Of a stretch of 7,707 nt of DNA, positions 5,318-7,707 are shown one piece after another. Both the position numbers and the translations under genes were made by a program. Numbering within the stretch: position 1 is the stretch's first letter; every line of letters starts with the position of its first letter. The notes under the pieces were generated by a model, which saw only the letters and a list, made by a program, of their open reading frames with translations, ran no database searches and was not told the DNA's origin. The DNA is from Lentimicrobiaceae bacterium (GTDB lineage: Bacteria > Bacteroidota > Bacteroidia > Bacteroidales > SKPS01). The DNA lies in contig SKPS01000331.1 in the NCBI GenBank assembly GCA_007119395.1, forward strand, positions 1-7,707. The letters are read 5' to 3'.

Positions 5318-5785
5318 ATGAGGAAAGCAAGACCAAAAAAAAGAGTGATACTTCCTGATCCGAAGTTCAACGATGTGTTGGTAACAAAATTCGTTAACAA
5401 CATTATGCTGAAAGGGAAGAAAAATACTGCCTTTACGATCTTCTATGATGCAATTGATGTAGTTGCAGAAAAAACACAGGAAGATGGTGTGGAAGTGTTT
5501 AAAAAAGCTTTGTCGAATGTAACACCACAGGTGGAGGTAAGAAGCCGCCGTATTGGTGGTGCTACCTTCCAGATCCCTTCAGAGATCAAGCCCGGCAGAA
5601 AACAGATGATCGGTATGAAAAACCTGATCACCTTCGCCAGAAAGAGACACGAAAAGTCGATGGCTGGTAAGCTTGCCGGTGAAATCCTGGCGGCATACAA
5701 AGAAGAAGGCGCTGCCTTTAAAAGGAAAGAGGATACACACCGTATGGCTGATGCCAACAAGGCTTTCTCACATTTTAGGTTTTAA
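5318..5785 (+). CDS. rpsG: 30S ribosomal protein S7
   Basis: The product has 155 residues, normal for bacterial S7, which binds the 3' domain of 16S rRNA, starts head assembly of the small subunit and lines the E site. Family blocks are clear: MRKARPKKRVILPDPKFND at the N terminus, VTPQVEVRSRRIGGATFQIP (about 68-87), ITFARKRHEKSMAGKLAGEI (about 104-123), and the C-terminal block from KRKEDTHRMADANKAF to HFRF. The N terminus and the HFRF end match Bacteroidota S7 closely. The gene ends with tandem in-frame stops, TAA then TAG. It follows rpsL by 42 bases and precedes fusA by 32. No Shine-Dalgarno sequence is visible, and the ATG sits directly against a possible stem-loop. Confidence 0.99.
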   Translation: MRKARPKKRVILPDPKFNDVLVTKFVNNIMLKGKKNTAFTIFYDAIDVVAEKTQEDGVEVFKKALSNVTPQVEVRSRRIGGATFQIPSEIKPGRKQMIGMKNLITFARKRHEKSMAGKLAGEILAAYKEEGAAFKRKEDTHRMADANKAFSHFRF

Positions 5786-5817
5786 TAGCTAAACACAGAA
5801 GTCACAACAACAGATAT

Positions 5818-7707
5818 ATGTCGGAGAAACTGAGAAATACGCGTAACATTGGGATTATGGCCCATATTGATGCCGGTAAGACGACCACTACCGAGCGTAT
5901 TCTCTTTTATACCGGCAAGAATTACAAGCTGGGTGAGGTGCATGAGGGCACTGCTACCATGGACTGGATGGTTCAGGAGCAGGAGCGTGGCATTACCATC
6001 ACCTCAGCAGCTACCACTGTTTTCTGGGATTTGGCAGGTAAGCGCTTTAAAGTCAATATTATTGATACACCCGGCCACGTTGACTTCACGGTAGAGGTTG
6101 AAAGATCTCTCAGAATTCTCGACGGTGCTGTGGGGCTGTTCTGTGCCGTCGGTGGGGTAGAACCCCAATCGGAAACGGTGTGGCGTCAAGCCGATAAGTA
6201 CCGTGTGCCCCGAATCAGCTTCATCAATAAGATGGATCGTGCCGGTGCAGACTTTTTCGCCGTTATAGACCAAATCAAAGAACGACTCGGCGCAAACCCT
6301 GTCCCGCTTCAATTGCCCATTGGTGCTGAAGAGGACTTCCACGGTGTGGTTGACCTAATCGAAAACAAAGCCTACACCTGGGACCAAACAAAAGAGGGTA
6401 CTACCATCGTAGAGATACCCATCCCGGCCGATATGATTGAACAAGTTGAATCGTACCGGAGTGCGTTGATCGAAGGCGTGGCTGAAGAGAGTGAAGATCT
6501 GCTTGAGAAATTCCTCACCGATCCAACCTCTATCAGCACCGAGGAGATGATTGAAGCCATCAGAAAAGCTACCCTGGAGATGAGAATTACACCGGTTATG
6601 TGCGGTGCCTCATTCAAAAACAAAGGGGTGCAAATGCTGCTTAATGCGATCGTACGCTTTTTGCCAAGCCCGCTCGACATAGAGGCAGTGCAAGGTCTTA
6701 ATCCCAAAACTGATAAAGAGGAGATGCGCACAGCCGATCCCAATGATCATTTCTGTGCCCTTGCCTTCAAAATTGCTACAGACCCTTTCGTTGGAAGAAT
6801 CGCTTTCTTCCGCGTCTACTCAGGAACCCTTAAGTCGGGTTCTTATGTGCTTAATACCGGTACAGGGAAAAAAGAGCGTATCTCACGCATTATGCAAATG
6901 CATGCCAACAAGCAAAACCCGCTTGAGGAGATCGCTGCCGGGGATATTGGCGCTGCTGTTGGTTTTAAAACCATCCGCACCGGTGATACCCTTTGCGACG
7001 AAAAGCACCCGCTGGTGCTGGAGGCAATGACATTCCCCGAGCCGGTAATCAGTGTGGCTGTTGAACCCAAAGCCAAAGCCGATATAGATAAACTCACCCT
7101 GGCACTCCTTAAACTCGCTGAAGAGGATCCCACATTTAAGATCCATACCGATGAAAACACCGGCCAAACGATCATCAGTGGAATGGGTGAGCTGCACCTG
7201 GAGATTCTTACTGACAGGCTGATGCGGGAATTTCACGTGGAAATCAACCAGGGCAACCCACAGGTCGCCTATAAAGAAGCCATCTTGTCACAGGTGAACC
7301 ACAGGGTGGTGTATAAGAAACAAACCGGTGGAAAAGGTAAGTTTGCCGATATGGTGATCGAGATCGGCCCTTCAGATGAAGGTGTAACCGGTCTTCAGTT
7401 TGTGGATGAAGTAAAAGGGGGTAATATACCCAGAGAGTTTATGCCGGCCATTCAGAAAGGGTTTGCAACGGCTATGCACAATGGACCCCTTGCCGGCTAT
7501 CCGGTTGAAAACATGAAGGTTCGACTTATTGACGGATCATACCATACAGTAGATTCCGATGCATTGTCGTTCGAGATAGCCGCAAGATTGGCCTTTAGGG
7601 AAGCCTCTGCAAAAGCTAAGTCTGCTCTTCTTGAGCCTGTTATGAAGGTTGAAGTGATGACTCCTGACCAATATGTAGGAGATGTTACCGGAGACCTGAA
7701 CAGAAGA
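5818..7707 (+). CDS. fusA: Elongation factor G, 3' end cut by window edge
   Basis: 630 codons are present and the frame is open to the last base; roughly 75-80 residues are missing. EF-G is the GTPase that drives tRNA-mRNA translocation and, with RRF, ribosome recycling. GTPase motifs: G1 AHIDAGKT (15-22), G2 RGITI (57-61), G3 DTPGH (83-87) with the catalytic His87, G4 NKMD (137-140), and CGASF (262-266) at the G5 position. Domain II spans about 305-395, domain III about 405-480 (SGMGELHLE at 454-462) and domain IV about 482-603 (NGPLAGYPV at 555-563). Domain V begins near 604 and is cut at GDLNRR. Its place behind rpsL and rpsG, with intact motifs, marks it as the housekeeping EF-G rather than a divergent paralogue. 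Start ATG follows the rpsG stop by 32 bases with no Shine-Dalgarno sequence. In Bacteroidota, rpsJ and the S10 genes commonly follow. Confidence 0.98.
   Translation, partial: MSEKLRNTRNIGIMAHIDAGKTTTTERILFYTGKNYKLGEVHEGTATMDWMVQEQERGITITSAATTVFWDLAGKRFKVNIIDTPGHVDFTVEVERSLRILDGAVGLFCAVGGVEPQSETVWRQADKYRVPRISFINKMDRAGADFFAVIDQIKERLGANPVPLQLPIGAEEDFHGVVDLIENKAYTWDQTKEGTTIVEIPIPADMIEQVESYRSALIEGVAEESEDLLEKFLTDPTSISTEEMIEAIRKATLEMRITPVMCGASFKNKGVQMLLNAIVRFLPSPLDIEAVQGLNPKTDKEEMRTADPNDHFCALAFKIATDPFVGRIAFFRVYSGTLKSGSYVLNTGTGKKERISRIMQMHANKQNPLEEIAAGDIGAAVGFKTIRTGDTLCDEKHPLVLEAMTFPEPVISVAVEPKAKADIDKLTLALLKLAEEDPTFKIHTDENTGQTIISGMGELHLEILTDRLMREFHVEINQGNPQVAYKEAILSQVNHRVVYKKQTGGKGKFADMVIEIGPSDEGVTGLQFVDEVKGGNIPREFMPAIQKGFATAMHNGPLAGYPVENMKVRLIDGSYHTVDSDALSFEIAARLAFREASAKAKSALLEPVMKVEVMTPDQYVGDVTGDLNRR

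Overview
The window looks like chromosomal DNA from a member of the Bacteroidota, probably of the Bacteroidales or a close environmental lineage. Three things point there. A secreted protein carries the gliding-motility/type IX secretion C-terminal domain. The order rpsL-rpsG-fusA is seen without tuf following rpsG directly. Four promoter candidates have the Bacteroidota layout (TTG or TTTG near -33, TAnnTTTG near -7), and three of these match TAnnTTTG exactly. No species can be named from the sequence alone.

Layout from left to right. Bases 3-86 encode the last 27 residues of an IS3-like (rve-type) transposase running rightwards off the window edge. Bases 87-302 are non-coding and hold a perfect 23-base C-rich mirror repeat and a strong imperfect palindrome. 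Bases 303-2717 (minus) encode an 804-residue secreted, cysteine-rich, Ig/PKD-like multidomain protein with a type B T9SS sorting domain. Bases 2718-3096 are intergenic, with a plausible promoter for that protein, a worn tandem ACAGAGG-type repeat and a possible broken small reading frame. Bases 3097-4362 (minus) encode CinA, which pairs a molybdopterin-binding-like domain with an NMN deamidase domain. Bases 4363-4900 form a divergent control region. From 4901 to the right edge lies the str operon: rpsL (S12), rpsG (S7) and fusA (EF-G, cut by the window end after 630 codons).

The divergent region is the richest part. It holds a cinA promoter firing left and two promoters firing right that share an almost identical core. 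The outer one sits about 290 bases before rpsL and is followed by about 180 bases that fold on paper into a long, bubbled hairpin ending at seven Ts. This has the architecture of a 6S-type RNA, or else of a long structured leader. The inner promoter lies about 43 bases before rpsL and is sufficient to explain str operon transcription.

The str genes are housekeeping translation genes and act together on the ribosome. CinA acts in pyridine nucleotide salvage. The surface protein is probably an unrelated accessory gene, flanked by IS debris and repeat-like sequence. I found no defence system, CRISPR array, tRNA or rRNA. The best candidate for something undescribed is the structured RNA upstream of rpsL.
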